DNA from: Neobacillus sp. DY30
GTDB lineage: Bacteria; Bacillota; Bacilli; Bacillales; Cytobacillaceae
Reading direction: 5' to 3'
DNA length: 64,000 bases
Assembly: GCF_030123065.1 (NCBI RefSeq)
Contig: NZ_CP126093.1
Location: forward strand, 4,780,001-4,844,000
Both the position numbers and the translations under genes were made by a program. The notes beneath the pieces are model-generated. The model searched no databases. It saw nothing but the letters and a program-made list of their open reading frames with translations, and was not told where the DNA came from. Shown here piece after piece: positions 8,519 through 17,550 of this stretch (position 1 is the first letter of the stretch; each line of letters opens with the position of its first letter).

Positions 8519-8567
8519 ACTTCTCTCCTAGAGAGAAGTAAGGGCGTTCTCTCCTTTAGAGAGAGGT
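8519..8567 (-). terminator. Two tandem similar hairpins between cvpA and polX
   Basis: CTTCTCTCTAGGAGAGAAG followed by a T-run on the minus strand (8520-8538) is a good intrinsic terminator; a second, sequence-related hairpin (8547-8566) overlaps the last cvpA codons and stop. Together they could lower polX-mutS2 expression relative to zapA-cvpA. Confidence 0.65.
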
Positions 8568-9110
8568 TAATGCAGCTGTATACTCTATCCACATATTCTT
8601 AATTTGTTCTGATAGAATTGGCGTATGATTAACGAGAAGACTTGCCATTATGGAATCATCCAATGGCTTTTGCAGAGCTTCCATTGGAACTAGCGCAGCA
8701 ATATATAATAAAATAAAGAGAATTAAGTAGACTTCAGCGAAACCAAGTAATCCGCCTGCCCATACATTTAATTGTTTTAGAATTGGCAAATGGGCAATAA
8801 AATCGAGCATCGATCCAATGATTTGCAGTAATATCTTTACCGCAAAGAATATCATAATAAAAGCTATAGCGCGGTAAAAAGCCTCCTCCATATTGCCGTT
8901 CTCACTTAATAGTTTTAGAGGAGAAGTGGTACCTAGATTTGGATACGGAACCCATAATGTTAGTCTAGGAGACAAATCGTCATAGTATAAAATTGCGACG
9001 ATGTATGCAATAATAAAACCTGTTAAATGAACCAACTGCAAGATGAATCCTCTTTTTAACCCGATAAAAAAACCAAAGATAAATAATACAATAATGGCTA
9101 AATCCAGCAT
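8556..9110 (-). CDS. cvpA: CvpA family membrane protein (YshB)
   Basis: A 184-residue inner-membrane protein with N-terminal MLDLAIIVLFIFGFFIGLKRG, the CvpA signature of one helix followed by a Gly-Leu-Lys-Arg-Gly turn, and further hydrophobic spans near 25-43, 77-105 and 116-142. CvpA proteins are linked to colicin V export, biofilm and envelope stress in other bacteria; the molecular role in Bacillus is undefined. It follows zapA by 7 bp, so the pair is one transcription unit. Confidence 0.9.
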   Translation of the reverse strand: MLDLAIIVLFIFGFFIGLKRGFILQLVHLTGFIIAYIVAILYYDDLSPRLTLWVPYPNLGTTSPLKLLSENGNMEEAFYRAIAFIMIFFAVKILLQIIGSMLDFIAHLPILKQLNVWAGGLLGFAEVYLILFILLYIAALVPMEALQKPLDDSIMASLLVNHTPILSEQIKNMWIEYTAALTSL

Positions 9111-9117
9111 GACTTAT

Positions 9118-9378
9118 TCAGTCCTTTTCCTTTTGTAGTTCTGATTGCAGCTGCTCTAACTGTTCCTTCATTTTAAGGAAATCATTGACCGCATTGACCG
9201 CTGTAAGTACAGCGAGCTTATTTACATCTAGTAACGGATTCCTGGAACCAATTTCGCGCATTTTTTTATCAACTAAGGAAGCGACATGTCGAACATGACT
9301 TTGGGTTTCGGTCCCTAAAATAACGTATTGCTGCCCGTATATATCAACGGTTGTTCTGGTTTTATCTATATTTGACAA
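9118..9378 (-). CDS. zapA: Cell division protein ZapA
   Basis: An 86-residue FtsZ-ring associated protein that crosslinks FtsZ filaments at midcell. The N-terminal TTVDIYGQQYVILG and the VNKLAVLTAVNAVNDFLKMK helix match the family, and the C-terminus is a short coiled coil (EQLEQLQSELQKEK). Start is TTG at 9378 with GGAGG seven bases upstream. It is first in zapA-cvpA-polX-mutS2-yshE and divergent from rnhC. Confidence 0.93.
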   Translation of the reverse strand: MSNIDKTRTTVDIYGQQYVILGTETQSHVRHVASLVDKKMREIGSRNPLLDVNKLAVLTAVNAVNDFLKMKEQLEQLQSELQKEKD

Positions 9379-9512
9379 ATTACTGCCTCCATTCGATTCG
9401 AAGAAATCCCTAATTTATAATATAACATGAACAGATATGTGTCGAAAAGTAGAACAGTTTGCATTGGTTGAAATTTACTTTTTTTAGAATAATGTCGAGG
9501 AGTGTTTTTAAA

Positions 9513-10445
9513 GTGGGTAATGTCGTAATAAATCTAAGTATGTCTGAAATTAATAAAATGAAAAGCTACTATGAAGGTAAATTGCTAGATAAAACTCCTC
9601 CAGGAAGTGTGTTTGCTGCCAAGACTACTGGTTCGATGATTACTGCCTATAAGTCTGGCAAAGTTTTATTTCAAGGAAGCGGCTGTGAAGCAGAGGCCAG
9701 CAGGTGGGGCGAGGCCGCAGCAAAGGCACCTGCTAAACCAAAAGCAGCTAAAGGTAATCTGCCTGAAGGTTTTAGCAACTGGTCCGTTATTGGCTCCGAT
9801 GAAGTCGGTACCGGTGATTTTTTTGGCCCCATAACCGTCGTCGCCGCTTACGTCAGGAAGGAAGATATTCCTTTATTAAAAGAATTAGGGGTTCGAGACT
9901 CGAAGGATTTAAATGATGAAAAAATTATCGCTATCGCAAAGGTGATTAAAGATGTAGTACCGTTCAGTTTAATGACACTGAAAAATGAAAAATACAACCA
10001 GCTTCAAATGTCAGGGATGTCACAAGGGAAAATGAAGGCGATTCTCCATAATCAAGCCATCCTAAAGGTGCTGGAGAAGATTTCACCGGTTAAACCAGAT
10101 GGTATTTTAATTGACCAATTCGTTCAAGAGAGTACCTATTTTCAGCATGTGAAAAATCAAAAAGCTGTTGCCAAGGAAAATGTGTATTTTAGTACGAAGG
10201 CGGAGGGGATTCATCTTGCGGTAGCAGCAGCTTCGATTCTAGCACGTTATGCTTTTGTACAGTATTTTGATAAGCTAAGTCAATCGGCAGGCTTTAAGAT
10301 ACCAAAAGGAGCAGGTGCGCAGGTCGACGAGGCCGCTGCAAAGCTGATTTTGAAAAAAGGCAGAGAGGTGCTTCCACAATTTGTAAAGCTGCACTTTGCT
10401 AATACGGAAAAGGCCATGAATCTTGTGAATAAAAAGAGAAGGTAA
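9513..10445 (+). CDS. rnhC: Ribonuclease HIII
   Basis: Removes RNA from RNA-DNA hybrids in replication and R-loop repair. About 310 residues: an N-terminal TBP-like substrate-binding domain (residues 1-85, with SGKVLFQGSG) and the catalytic RNase H domain with GSDEVGTGDFFGP, VRDSKDLND and the KAEGIHLAVAAASILAR stretch, giving the type 2/3 carboxylates. The frame is open further upstream, but GTG at 9513 has AGGAG ten bases before it and gives the family length. ATG at 9492 is an alternative. It stands alone, divergent from zapA and convergent with pheT. Confidence 0.93.
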   Translation: MGNVVINLSMSEINKMKSYYEGKLLDKTPPGSVFAAKTTGSMITAYKSGKVLFQGSGCEAEASRWGEAAAKAPAKPKAAKGNLPEGFSNWSVIGSDEVGTGDFFGPITVVAAYVRKEDIPLLKELGVRDSKDLNDEKIIAIAKVIKDVVPFSLMTLKNEKYNQLQMSGMSQGKMKAILHNQAILKVLEKISPVKPDGILIDQFVQESTYFQHVKNQKAVAKENVYFSTKAEGIHLAVAAASILARYAFVQYFDKLSQSAGFKIPKGAGAQVDEAAAKLILKKGREVLPQFVKLHFANTEKAMNLVNKKRR

Positions 10446-10458
10446 TAGTAATGGACCT

Positions 10459-10612
10459 TTCATGAGGACGGTTTTTTCTTGACTCGTACGGTTTTGGGCT
10501 TCATGAGCAGTTCATGAGGACCTTTTTTTGTGATTCCTATGATTTTGGGCTTCATGAACCTTTTATGAGGACCACTTTTTCATAATCCAAATGATTTTGG
10601 GCTTCATAAAAA
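10459..10612. repeat. Tandem array, three copies of a 51-52 bp unit
   Basis: Imperfect direct repeats, each opening TCATGAGGAC and holding GATTTTGGGCTTCAT about 30 bases later; the markers recur at 10461, 10513 and 10564. Units are flanked by the palindrome TCATGA. The array lies between the rnhC stop and the pheT terminator, where the two genes converge. No coding potential or promoter is evident. Confidence 0.85.
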
Positions 10613-10625
10613 CCACAACAAAAAA

Positions 10626-10660
10626 ATGACCTAGTTGATTTAATCACTAGGTCATTTTCT
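10626..10660 (-). terminator. Intrinsic terminator of pheST
   Basis: AATGACCTAGT and ACTAGGTCATT form an 11-bp stem with T-runs on both strands, so it may act bidirectionally for rnhC and pheT. Confidence 0.85.
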
Positions 10661-10669
10661 TTCTATATA

Positions 10670-13084
10670 TTACCCTCTCAACACTGCTCCTGCTTGAGTC
10701 TTCAAGGCTTCAAGTACTTGAGTATGGACTTTTGTTACTTCTTCATCTGTTAATGTACGTTCTGGATCCATGTATTTTAGTGAGTAAGCAATGGATTTCT
10801 TTCCTTCTTCCATGCGCTCACCTTCATACAAATCAAAGACGTTAACTTCTTTAAGAAGCTTTCCGCCGGCAGTTTGGATAATATCCCTTAACACGCCAGA
10901 AACTGTTTCTTTGTCAACAACAAGTGCGATGTCTCTTGTGATGGATGGGAAACGTGGAATGGCTTCGTATCTTAATGCTGCTGTCGCTTCTTCAAGTACT
11001 GCCTTCAATGAAAGCTCGAAAACATAAGTATCTTTCAAATCAAGCTCTTTTTGCATAGTTGGGTGTACTTGGCCAACAAACCCAATTCTTTGTCCATTTA
11101 ATAAGATTTCTGCTGTACGTCCTGGGTGCATGTTATCCACTTTGGCCTGAACATAAGAAATACTTTCAGTAAGACCAAGCTTCGCAAACAATCCTTCTAA
11201 AATACCCTTTAACACATAGAAGTCAACAGCCTTTTTTTCACCCTGCCAAGAATGACTATGCCATAGACCTGTAATCGCACCTGCTAAATGCTCCTGTTCT
11301 TCCGGTAGGACTTCGGTTCCATTCGCTAAGAAGACCGCTCCTGTCTCATACACAGCAAGACTGTCGTTTTGACGGGCACTGTTATATTTTACTACTTCTA
11401 GCAACTGCGGCATAATGCTTAAGCGCAGGATACTGCGGTCCTCACTCATCGGCATTGCAAGGCGAATGAAGTCGCGTTTCTCAAGTGCAAATTGCGCAGC
11501 TTTTTCCTCACTTGTTAACGAATACGTAACCGCTTGGTACAGTCCTGCACCTTCTAAATATTGGCGGACAATTCTGCGCTTATCCTGATAATCAGATAAC
11601 TTACCTGGAGTAGCGGAACCGATTGGCAATGTTTTTGGAATGTTATCATAGCCATAAAGTCGGGCAACTTCTTCGATTAAGTCTTCTTCTATTTTGATGT
11701 CACCACGGCGTGTAGGAGCTGTAACGGTAATCACATTTTCATCTACATTCACCGTAAATTGAAGACGTTCAAAAATCGCTTCGACATCCTGAACAGTCAG
11801 GTTCGTACCGATCACATTATTTATTTTTTCTATAGTAATCGAAACGACTGCAGGTTCAACTGTTAGTGTATCAACTTCGGAAGCACCTTCTAACACTTCG
11901 CCTCCAGCATATTTTGCAATTAAGTATGCAGCACGCTCACCCGCAGCACGAACACGATTTGGGTCCACACCCTTTTCGAAACGAGCACTTGCTTCACTTC
12001 TTAAGCCATGGTCTTTTGAAGCTTTTCTTACAGTACCTCCTGTAAAATAAGCAGCCTCCAGTAATACGGTAGTTGTATCAGATGTTACTTCTGAATTTGC
12101 ACCACCCATTACACCTGCTAATGCTACCGGTTCTGTTCCATTTGTAATCACTAAATGGTCTGAAGTTAATGTACGTTCAACATCATCTAGAGTTACAAAC
12201 TTTTCACCATCATGGGCACGACGGACGAGGATTTCTTTTGAACCTAGTCGATCATAGTCAAATGCATGCAGCGGCTGGCCATATTCTAATAAGATGTAGT
12301 TGGTAATATCGACAACATTATTATGCGGGCGAATTCCGGCAGACATTAATCTTGTCTGCATCCATAGCGGCGCTGGACCGATTTTTACATTTTTAATGAC
12401 TTTAGCAGCATATAAAGGATTATCTTCTGCTGCTTCTACTTTAACAGTAATATAATCAGTTGCTTTTTCAGTACCTGGCTGAACATCAATTTCTGGAAGC
12501 TTTACGTCTCTGCCAAGAATCGCTGCCACTTCATACGCCACACCAAGCATGCTCAAGCAATCCGCGCGGTTTGGTGTTAAGCCAAGCTCAAGAACTTCAT
12601 CATCACGGTTTAATAATGCGATGGCGTCAGTACCAACCTCTGCATCCTGAGGAAAAACAAAGATTCCTTCTGAATATTCCTTTGGTACAACCTTTGCTTC
12701 CACACCAAGCTCTGTTAAGGAGCAGATCATCCCATTTGATTCTTCACCGCGAAGCTTTGCCCGTTTGATTTTAAAGTTGCCAGGTAAAACTGCCCCAACC
12801 GTTGCAACAGCTACTTTTTGTCCTTGTGCGACATTAGGTGCTCCGCAAATAATTTGAACAGGTTCACCCTGACCAATGTCCACCTGGCACTTGCTTAATT
12901 TATCAGCGTTAGGGTGTTGTACACGTTCAACCACGTGACCCACGACTACGCCGGTAATTCCTTCGTTAAGGACGTCTACACCCTCAACCTCAATCCCGCT
13001 TTTTGTAATTTTTTCAGCTAATTCAACTGCTGACACTCCGGATAAATCAACATAATCCTGGAGCCATTTATATGAAACGAACAT
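10670..13084 (-). CDS. pheT: Phenylalanyl-tRNA synthetase beta subunit
   Basis: Large subunit of the alpha2-beta2 enzyme charging tRNA-Phe; 804 residues, the usual length. Domains in order: N-terminal tRNA-binding EMAP-like fold with HPNADKLSKCQVDIG (residues 57-71), B3/4 editing domain, B5 domain, catalytic-like core, and the C-terminal anticodon-binding domain with FPSITRDIALVVD. Start MFVSYKWLQDYVDL at 13084 follows GGAGGAG. It is 14 bp downstream of pheS in the T-box controlled operon. Confidence 0.97.
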   Translation of the reverse strand: MFVSYKWLQDYVDLSGVSAVELAEKITKSGIEVEGVDVLNEGITGVVVGHVVERVQHPNADKLSKCQVDIGQGEPVQIICGAPNVAQGQKVAVATVGAVLPGNFKIKRAKLRGEESNGMICSLTELGVEAKVVPKEYSEGIFVFPQDAEVGTDAIALLNRDDEVLELGLTPNRADCLSMLGVAYEVAAILGRDVKLPEIDVQPGTEKATDYITVKVEAAEDNPLYAAKVIKNVKIGPAPLWMQTRLMSAGIRPHNNVVDITNYILLEYGQPLHAFDYDRLGSKEILVRRAHDGEKFVTLDDVERTLTSDHLVITNGTEPVALAGVMGGANSEVTSDTTTVLLEAAYFTGGTVRKASKDHGLRSEASARFEKGVDPNRVRAAGERAAYLIAKYAGGEVLEGASEVDTLTVEPAVVSITIEKINNVIGTNLTVQDVEAIFERLQFTVNVDENVITVTAPTRRGDIKIEEDLIEEVARLYGYDNIPKTLPIGSATPGKLSDYQDKRRIVRQYLEGAGLYQAVTYSLTSEEKAAQFALEKRDFIRLAMPMSEDRSILRLSIMPQLLEVVKYNSARQNDSLAVYETGAVFLANGTEVLPEEQEHLAGAITGLWHSHSWQGEKKAVDFYVLKGILEGLFAKLGLTESISYVQAKVDNMHPGRTAEILLNGQRIGFVGQVHPTMQKELDLKDTYVFELSLKAVLEEATAALRYEAIPRFPSITRDIALVVDKETVSGVLRDIIQTAGGKLLKEVNVFDLYEGERMEEGKKSIAYSLKYMDPERTLTDEEVTKVHTQVLEALKTQAGAVLRG

Positions 13085-13098
13085 TTTATGCTCCTCCT

Positions 13099-14136
13099 CT
13101 ATTCATGTTTAGAAAATTGCTTCAAGAACCGTACATCATTTGTATAGAAATGACGAATATCATCAACACCGTATTTCAACATGGCAATTCGCTCTGGTCC
13201 CATACCGAAGGCAAAGCCAGTGTATTTTTTAGAATCATAGCCAGCCATTTCAAGAACGTTTGGATGGACCATTCCTGCTCCAAGAATTTCAATCCAGCCT
13301 GTTTTCTTACAAACATTACAGCCGTGTCCGCCGCAAATCATACAAGAAATGTCCATTTCAACAGAAGGCTCTGTAAATGGGAAGAAACTTGGACGCAATC
13401 TGATTTCACGGTCTTCACCAAACATTTTCTTAGCGAAAACCTCTAAAGTACCTTTTAAGTCACTCATTCGAATGTTCTCTCCGACAACAAGTCCTTCGAT
13501 TTGCATGAACTGGTGAGAGTGTGTCGCATCATCATTATCACGGCGATATACTTTTCCTGGGCAGATTATTTTGATTGGACCTTTTCCTTGATTCTTTTCC
13601 ATTGTCCTAGCTTGAACCGGTGATGTGTGAGTACGCAGTAAAATCTCTTCTGTAATATAGAAAGAATCCTGCATATCACGAGCAGGGTGACCCTTCGGCA
13701 AATTTAAAGCTTCAAAGTTATAATAATCCTGCTCTACTTCAGGACCTTCAGCAACCTGATATCCCATGCCAATAAATAAATCTTCAATTTCTTCAATAAT
13801 TCTTGTTAATGGATGGTGGTTTCCTACCTTAACTGGTCTTCCAGGGAGTGTCACATCAATCGATTCGGACGCTAGTTTTTCTAATACGGCAGCTTCCTCT
13901 AAATCTTTTTGTTTTGCTTCTAATGTAGTGGCAATAGCCTCACGAACTTCATTTGCAAGTGCTCCCATTACTGGTCGCTCTTCTGCTGAAAGTTTCCCCA
14001 TTCCACGCAGTACTTCCGTAATCGGACCTTTTTTTCCTAAATACGCAACGCGAATATCATTCAATTCTTTTAAGCTTGATGACTGTTCAATTTTTTGAAT
14101 AGCTTCCTGTTGCAATTCCTTTAATCGTTCTTGCAT
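13099..14136 (-). CDS. pheS: Phenylalanyl-tRNA synthetase alpha subunit
   Basis: Catalytic subunit, 345 residues: N-terminal coiled coil, then class II core with motif 2 around KVYRRDNDDATHSHQFMQIEG and motif 3 GFAFGMGPERIAML. A zinc-like cluster, CMICGGHGCNVCKKTGW, is present near residues 272-290, as in other Bacillus PheS proteins. The conserved FAFGMGPERIA stretch that shapes the Phe pocket is intact. ATG at 14136 follows AAAGGAGG. First gene of the pheST operon. Confidence 0.97.
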   Translation of the reverse strand: MQERLKELQQEAIQKIEQSSSLKELNDIRVAYLGKKGPITEVLRGMGKLSAEERPVMGALANEVREAIATTLEAKQKDLEEAAVLEKLASESIDVTLPGRPVKVGNHHPLTRIIEEIEDLFIGMGYQVAEGPEVEQDYYNFEALNLPKGHPARDMQDSFYITEEILLRTHTSPVQARTMEKNQGKGPIKIICPGKVYRRDNDDATHSHQFMQIEGLVVGENIRMSDLKGTLEVFAKKMFGEDREIRLRPSFFPFTEPSVEMDISCMICGGHGCNVCKKTGWIEILGAGMVHPNVLEMAGYDSKKYTGFAFGMGPERIAMLKYGVDDIRHFYTNDVRFLKQFSKHE

Positions 14137-14189
14137 CGTATTTCCTCCTTTTAATCGTCAAATTTCGAGCGGGTACTTTCGTCAAAAAA

Positions 14190-14445
14190 CAAAAAAACCC
14201 CATCCCTGGAAAGGGACGAGGTTTATAGTCGCGGTACCACCCTTGTAAACACGATATGTATAAAAACATTGTGTTCGCTTCATTCGGATAACGGCTAGGC
14301 CGGTGCATCTTTACACATACTTCTGCATGTGGTCCCGATGCCAACTCAGGAGGTGAACTTCTCTTACCATTTCCATAAAAGTGCTTTCAGTCATGGCACT
14401 TTCTCCCTAAAAGGTCTTTGATAAGATACTTTTCTCCGTCATCGT
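14190..14445 (-). promoter_or_regulatory. T-box riboswitch of pheST
   Basis: The T-box core AGGGTGGTACCGCG lies at 14231-14244 on the minus strand, followed by a terminator stem (CCTCGTCCCTTTCCAGGGA...GGGG then a T-run, 14191-14224). A likely specifier UUC for Phe is in AGAAGTTCACC at about 14352-14362. Uncharged tRNA-Phe would stabilise the antiterminator and allow pheST transcription. Confidence 0.93.
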
Positions 14446-14512
14446 TTTTGGTATTTTTCAATAATGTAAATTATTATATAATACTTTACTTAATGATTCA
14501 AACTAGTATCGT

Positions 14513-15262
14513 CTATTTTTTTAAAAAATATAAGAGGATTCCTGTTGCTACTGCAACATTTAAAGATTCACTCTTGCCATATATAGGAATGTAAAGATTG
14601 GCATCTGTTTTAGCAAGAAGTTCTTTGCTAACCCCATTCCCTTCATTTCCGACTAATAATGCATAGGAATCACCTGTTGAAATGTCAGTATATGCAGAAG
14701 CACCTTCAAGTGCTGTACCGTATACAGAAATATTTTTCTCCTGCAGCTTTTCTATCCATTCATGAAGATCCCCTCTTATGATTGGAAGATGAAAATGACT
14801 TCCCTGTGCTGAACGAAGTACTTTTGAGTTGTAAACGTCCACGCTTCCCTTTCCTACCACAACTGTGTCGATGCCTGCAGCATCTGCGGTACGAATCATC
14901 GTTCCTAAATTCCCTGGATCTTGTACGGCGTCAATTAGCAGATATGTTTTTGCTTCTGGTACTTCTATTTGAACCTGCTGGCAAACGGCATAAATTCCTT
15001 GTGGTGCCTCGGTATCAGATAATGAATTGGAAATCTCCTCGGTTACGATCGTGACTGGTGTTCCTCCAGAATCCCAGCGCGGCGGAAGACCGGTCTTATC
15101 GGAAACGATTATCTCGATAACACTATCACTTTGTTTTAGTGCTTCTTCAACTAAATGAAAGCCTTCTACTAAAAATGTCCCGGACTTATCCCGTTCCTTT
15201 TTTGTTAATAACTTCTTCCACTGTTTTACTTTTGGATTTTGAATCGATTCAATGTGCTTCAA
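14513..15262 (-). CDS. ysgA: TrmH/SpoU family RNA methyltransferase (YsgA)
   Basis: A 249-residue 2'-O-ribose methyltransferase of the SPOUT class. An N-terminal substrate-binding domain (KHIESIQNPKVKQWKKL, GTFLVEGFHLVEEAL) precedes the knotted domain, whose three motifs are visible: LLIDAVQDPGNLGTMIRTADAAG, YALLVGNEGNGVSKELL and IPIYGKSESLNVAVATGILLY. Likely target is 23S rRNA, but the site is not readable. Start TTG at 15262 with AAGGAG seven bases upstream. Confidence 0.9.
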   Translation of the reverse strand: MKHIESIQNPKVKQWKKLLTKKERDKSGTFLVEGFHLVEEALKQSDSVIEIIVSDKTGLPPRWDSGGTPVTIVTEEISNSLSDTEAPQGIYAVCQQVQIEVPEAKTYLLIDAVQDPGNLGTMIRTADAAGIDTVVVGKGSVDVYNSKVLRSAQGSHFHLPIIRGDLHEWIEKLQEKNISVYGTALEGASAYTDISTGDSYALLVGNEGNGVSKELLAKTDANLYIPIYGKSESLNVAVATGILLYFLKK

Positions 15263-15372
15263 GTTTGTACTCCTTCAGGTTTTTTTCTCATTATATCCCA
15301 AAAAAAATACATAATAAAACATAAATTAGAAAACATATAAGAGTAATACAGGATAAAAAGGAGTGAATTCAA

Positions 15373-15579
15373 ATGAACTTAAATTTGCGAAATGCCATTA
15401 TTCACAATGTTTCTGGTAACTCTCAAGCAGAATTAGAAGATACAATCGTTGACGCAATCCAAAATGGAGAAGAGAAAATGCTTCCTGGGTTAGGTGTATT
15501 ATTTGAAGTTATTTGGAAGAATTCTTCTGAGGAAGAAAAGAAGGAAATGCTTGCAACACTTGAAAGTGGATTAAAATAA
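15373..15579 (+). CDS. sspI: Small acid-soluble spore protein I
   Basis: A 68-residue minor spore protein. The central DTIVDAIQNGEEKMLPGLG and VLFEVIWKN stretches are essentially those of B. subtilis SspI. It is made in the forespore and its exact role is unknown. ATG at 15373 has AAGGAG upstream. An AT-rich region upstream could carry a sigma-G promoter, but I cannot assign a clear one. Confidence 0.95.
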   Translation: MNLNLRNAIIHNVSGNSQAELEDTIVDAIQNGEEKMLPGLGVLFEVIWKNSSEEEKKEMLATLESGLK

Positions 15580-15582
15580 TTT

Positions 15583-15616
15583 CCAAGCCGCCGAATGAAT
15601 TCGGCGGTTTTTTTAT
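15583..15616 (+). terminator. Terminator of sspI
   Basis: GCCGCCGAAT and ATTCGGCGG form a stem followed by seven T residues. Confidence 0.9.
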
Positions 15617-15667
15617 GGGCAGTAAGTGACTAATAAACCAGGTAAAATGGAGAGTCCTCTTTACGTT

Positions 15668-15840
15668 CAATTCGTTCGGTCATGTGGAAAGCTCCCTCTT
15701 TACCCAATACTCAAAAATGAAATTCGTTCGGTCACGTGGACAGCTCCCTCTTTACCCAAAACTCAAAGTTCAATTCCTTCGGTCACGTGGGAAGCTCCCT
15801 CTTTACCCAAAACTCAAAAATCAATTCGTTCGGTCACATA
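15668..15840. repeat. Tandem array, 51-52 bp unit, about 3.4 copies
   Basis: The marker TTCGGTCA recurs at 15675, 15727, 15778 and 15829; each unit also holds AGCTCCCTCTTTACCCAA and ACTCAAA. The array lies between the sspI terminator and the terminator of the convergent M42 peptidase. Two frames stay open across it because 51 is a multiple of three, but there is no ribosome-binding site. Confidence 0.9.
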
Positions 15841-15843
15841 GAG

Positions 15844-15877
15844 TAAAAAAAAATCCTCGACCATTATGTCGAGGATA
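15844..15877 (-). terminator. Terminator of ysdC
   Basis: ATCCTCGAC and GTCGAGGAT pair across a CATAAT-type loop; on the minus strand a run of nine T residues follows. Confidence 0.9.
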
Positions 15878-15885
15878 TAAAAACT

Positions 15886-16971
15886 TTATTCATACGTAAT
15901 CTTATCAACGGTCTCACGATCCAAACGCTTGATAACTTCAACAATCAGCTTAACCGCATTATCGTAGTCATCACGATGGAGCATAGCAGCATGTGTATGA
16001 ATATACCGTGTTGCGATTGTAATAGGGATGGAAGGAACACCATTGTGCGCTGTATGAATAGGACCTGCGTCTGTTCCGCCGCCAGGAATCACATCGTATT
16101 GATAAGGGATATTTAATTCTTCAGCAACATTAATAATAAAATCACGCAAGCCTTTATGTGCTACTAGGGTAGCGTCGTAAAGTATAATTTGCGGCCCTTT
16201 ACCCATCTTGCTCATTGCTTCTTTTTCAGAAATTCCGGGAGTATCCCCAGCGATCCCCACATCTACAGCAAAACCTATATCCGGATTAATTTTTTCCGCA
16301 GAAGTACGTGCCCCTCGTGCGCCGATTTCTTCCTGAACTGTTCCAAGACCGTAAACCTCATTCGGATGTTCCGTACCTTTTAATTGCTTCATTACATCAA
16401 TGGCAATCGCACAGCCAATTCGGTTATCCCATGCTTTTGCTAAAAGCAATTTTTCATTGTTCATTACTGTAAATTCAAAATATGGGACAGCCATATCTCC
16501 AGGCAGGACGCCCCATTCTATAGCCTCTTCACGGCTAGAAGCACCGATATCAATAAACATATCTTTTATTTCTACTGGCTTCTTACGAGCTTCCGCCGGT
16601 AAAATATGCGGCGGCTTAGAACCGATAACGCCAATGATATCACCTTTATTTGTAACCACAGTGACGCGCTGTGCCAGCATAACCTGTGACCACCAGCCGC
16701 CTACTGTTTGAAAACGAAGGAAACCCTTATCATCTATTTGAGTTACCATAAAGCCAACTTCGTCTAAGTGGCCGGCTACGATAATTTTCGGACCGCCCTC
16801 TTTGCCAATCTTTTTGGCAATTAAACTGCCAAGTCCATCTGTTGAGACATCATCGGCATATGGTTCTATGTACTTTCTCATGACTTCGCGGACTTGCCTT
16901 TCGTTGCCGGGAATCCCATTGGCATCTGTTAAATCCTTAAACATTGTTAACGTTTCATCCATTTTAGCCAT
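15886..16971 (-). CDS. ysdC: M42 family metallopeptidase (glutamyl aminopeptidase-like, YsdC)
   Basis: Cytoplasmic dinuclear-metal aminopeptidase of 361 residues, forming large tetrahedral assemblies in related species. Metal and catalytic residues are visible in VAGHLDEVGFMV, AKAWDNRIGCA, VQEEIGARGA and GGGTDAGP, and a late His in MLHRDDYD. The inserted PDZ-like domain lies around residues 70-165. It probably trims acidic or general peptides, though specificity is inferred. It lies downstream of the dUTPase gene. Confidence 0.93.
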   Translation of the reverse strand: MAKMDETLTMFKDLTDANGIPGNERQVREVMRKYIEPYADDVSTDGLGSLIAKKIGKEGGPKIIVAGHLDEVGFMVTQIDDKGFLRFQTVGGWWSQVMLAQRVTVVTNKGDIIGVIGSKPPHILPAEARKKPVEIKDMFIDIGASSREEAIEWGVLPGDMAVPYFEFTVMNNEKLLLAKAWDNRIGCAIAIDVMKQLKGTEHPNEVYGLGTVQEEIGARGARTSAEKINPDIGFAVDVGIAGDTPGISEKEAMSKMGKGPQIILYDATLVAHKGLRDFIINVAEELNIPYQYDVIPGGGTDAGPIHTAHNGVPSIPITIATRYIHTHAAMLHRDDYDNAVKLIVEVIKRLDRETVDKITYE

Positions 16972-17015
16972 TGCTTCGCCCCCTTTTTATGTATGTTAAA
17001 ACAGAACATCTATAA

Positions 17016-17507
17016 CTAATAATTATTCTGCTGTCTTTGATAATTTACTTCATTTTTTGTAAAATATGCTTTTTCCATTTCCTCATAAGATATTCCGAGC
17101 AAGGTACCAAGTTGTAAATACGATGTTAGCAAAGTTTTAAAATCAGAATCATTCTTACTGTCTTTAAATTTATTGACTTTTTCATAAATCGCAAGAAATT
17201 GCTCTGTAGTGCTCACTGTCGATGATTCCAATTCAAGCTTATAATCAAGGGTTTGAAATCCACATTCAATTCCCAGCGATAAGATAAAGTGAATACCATC
17301 AACATACTCCTCTAAAATAACACTCTTATCTGATGATGGTTTGATACTCCAAAACTTAAAACAGCGTGTTTCATTTGCCAATTCTCCGAGTTCTACGAGC
17401 AATGCAAGAACCTTTCTTTCGAATAAATCTTCGTTCTGTAATCCATGCTTTTCTTCAATATGTTGATCCAGACCACGTTGCATTTTAAATAATTTTTCTA
17501 GTTGCAT
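17016..17507 (-). CDS. Dimeric all-alpha dUTP diphosphatase (dUTPase_2 family)
   Basis: A 163-residue MazG-fold nucleotide hydrolase, expected to convert dUTP to dUMP and keep uracil out of DNA. The metal-binding helix pairs are visible as ELGELANETRCFKFWS (residues 39-54) and ILEEYVDGIHFILSLG (residues 65-80). This is the all-alpha family, distinct from the trimeric beta-barrel dUTPases. ATG at 17507 follows GAGGGAGTG. Only 44 bp separate it from the downstream peptidase. Confidence 0.85.
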   Translation of the reverse strand: MQLEKLFKMQRGLDQHIEEKHGLQNEDLFERKVLALLVELGELANETRCFKFWSIKPSSDKSVILEEYVDGIHFILSLGIECGFQTLDYKLELESSTVSTTEQFLAIYEKVNKFKDSKNDSDFKTLLTSYLQLGTLLGISYEEMEKAYFTKNEVNYQRQQNNY

Positions 17508-17550
17508 TTTATCACTCCCTCTGCAAAATTATATCAAACTATGGAGAGAA

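Noticed and set aside
15626..15899. Two overlapping 71-codon frames over the second array
   Set aside because: Both frames are equally open, which is a property of the repeat; neither has a start signal.
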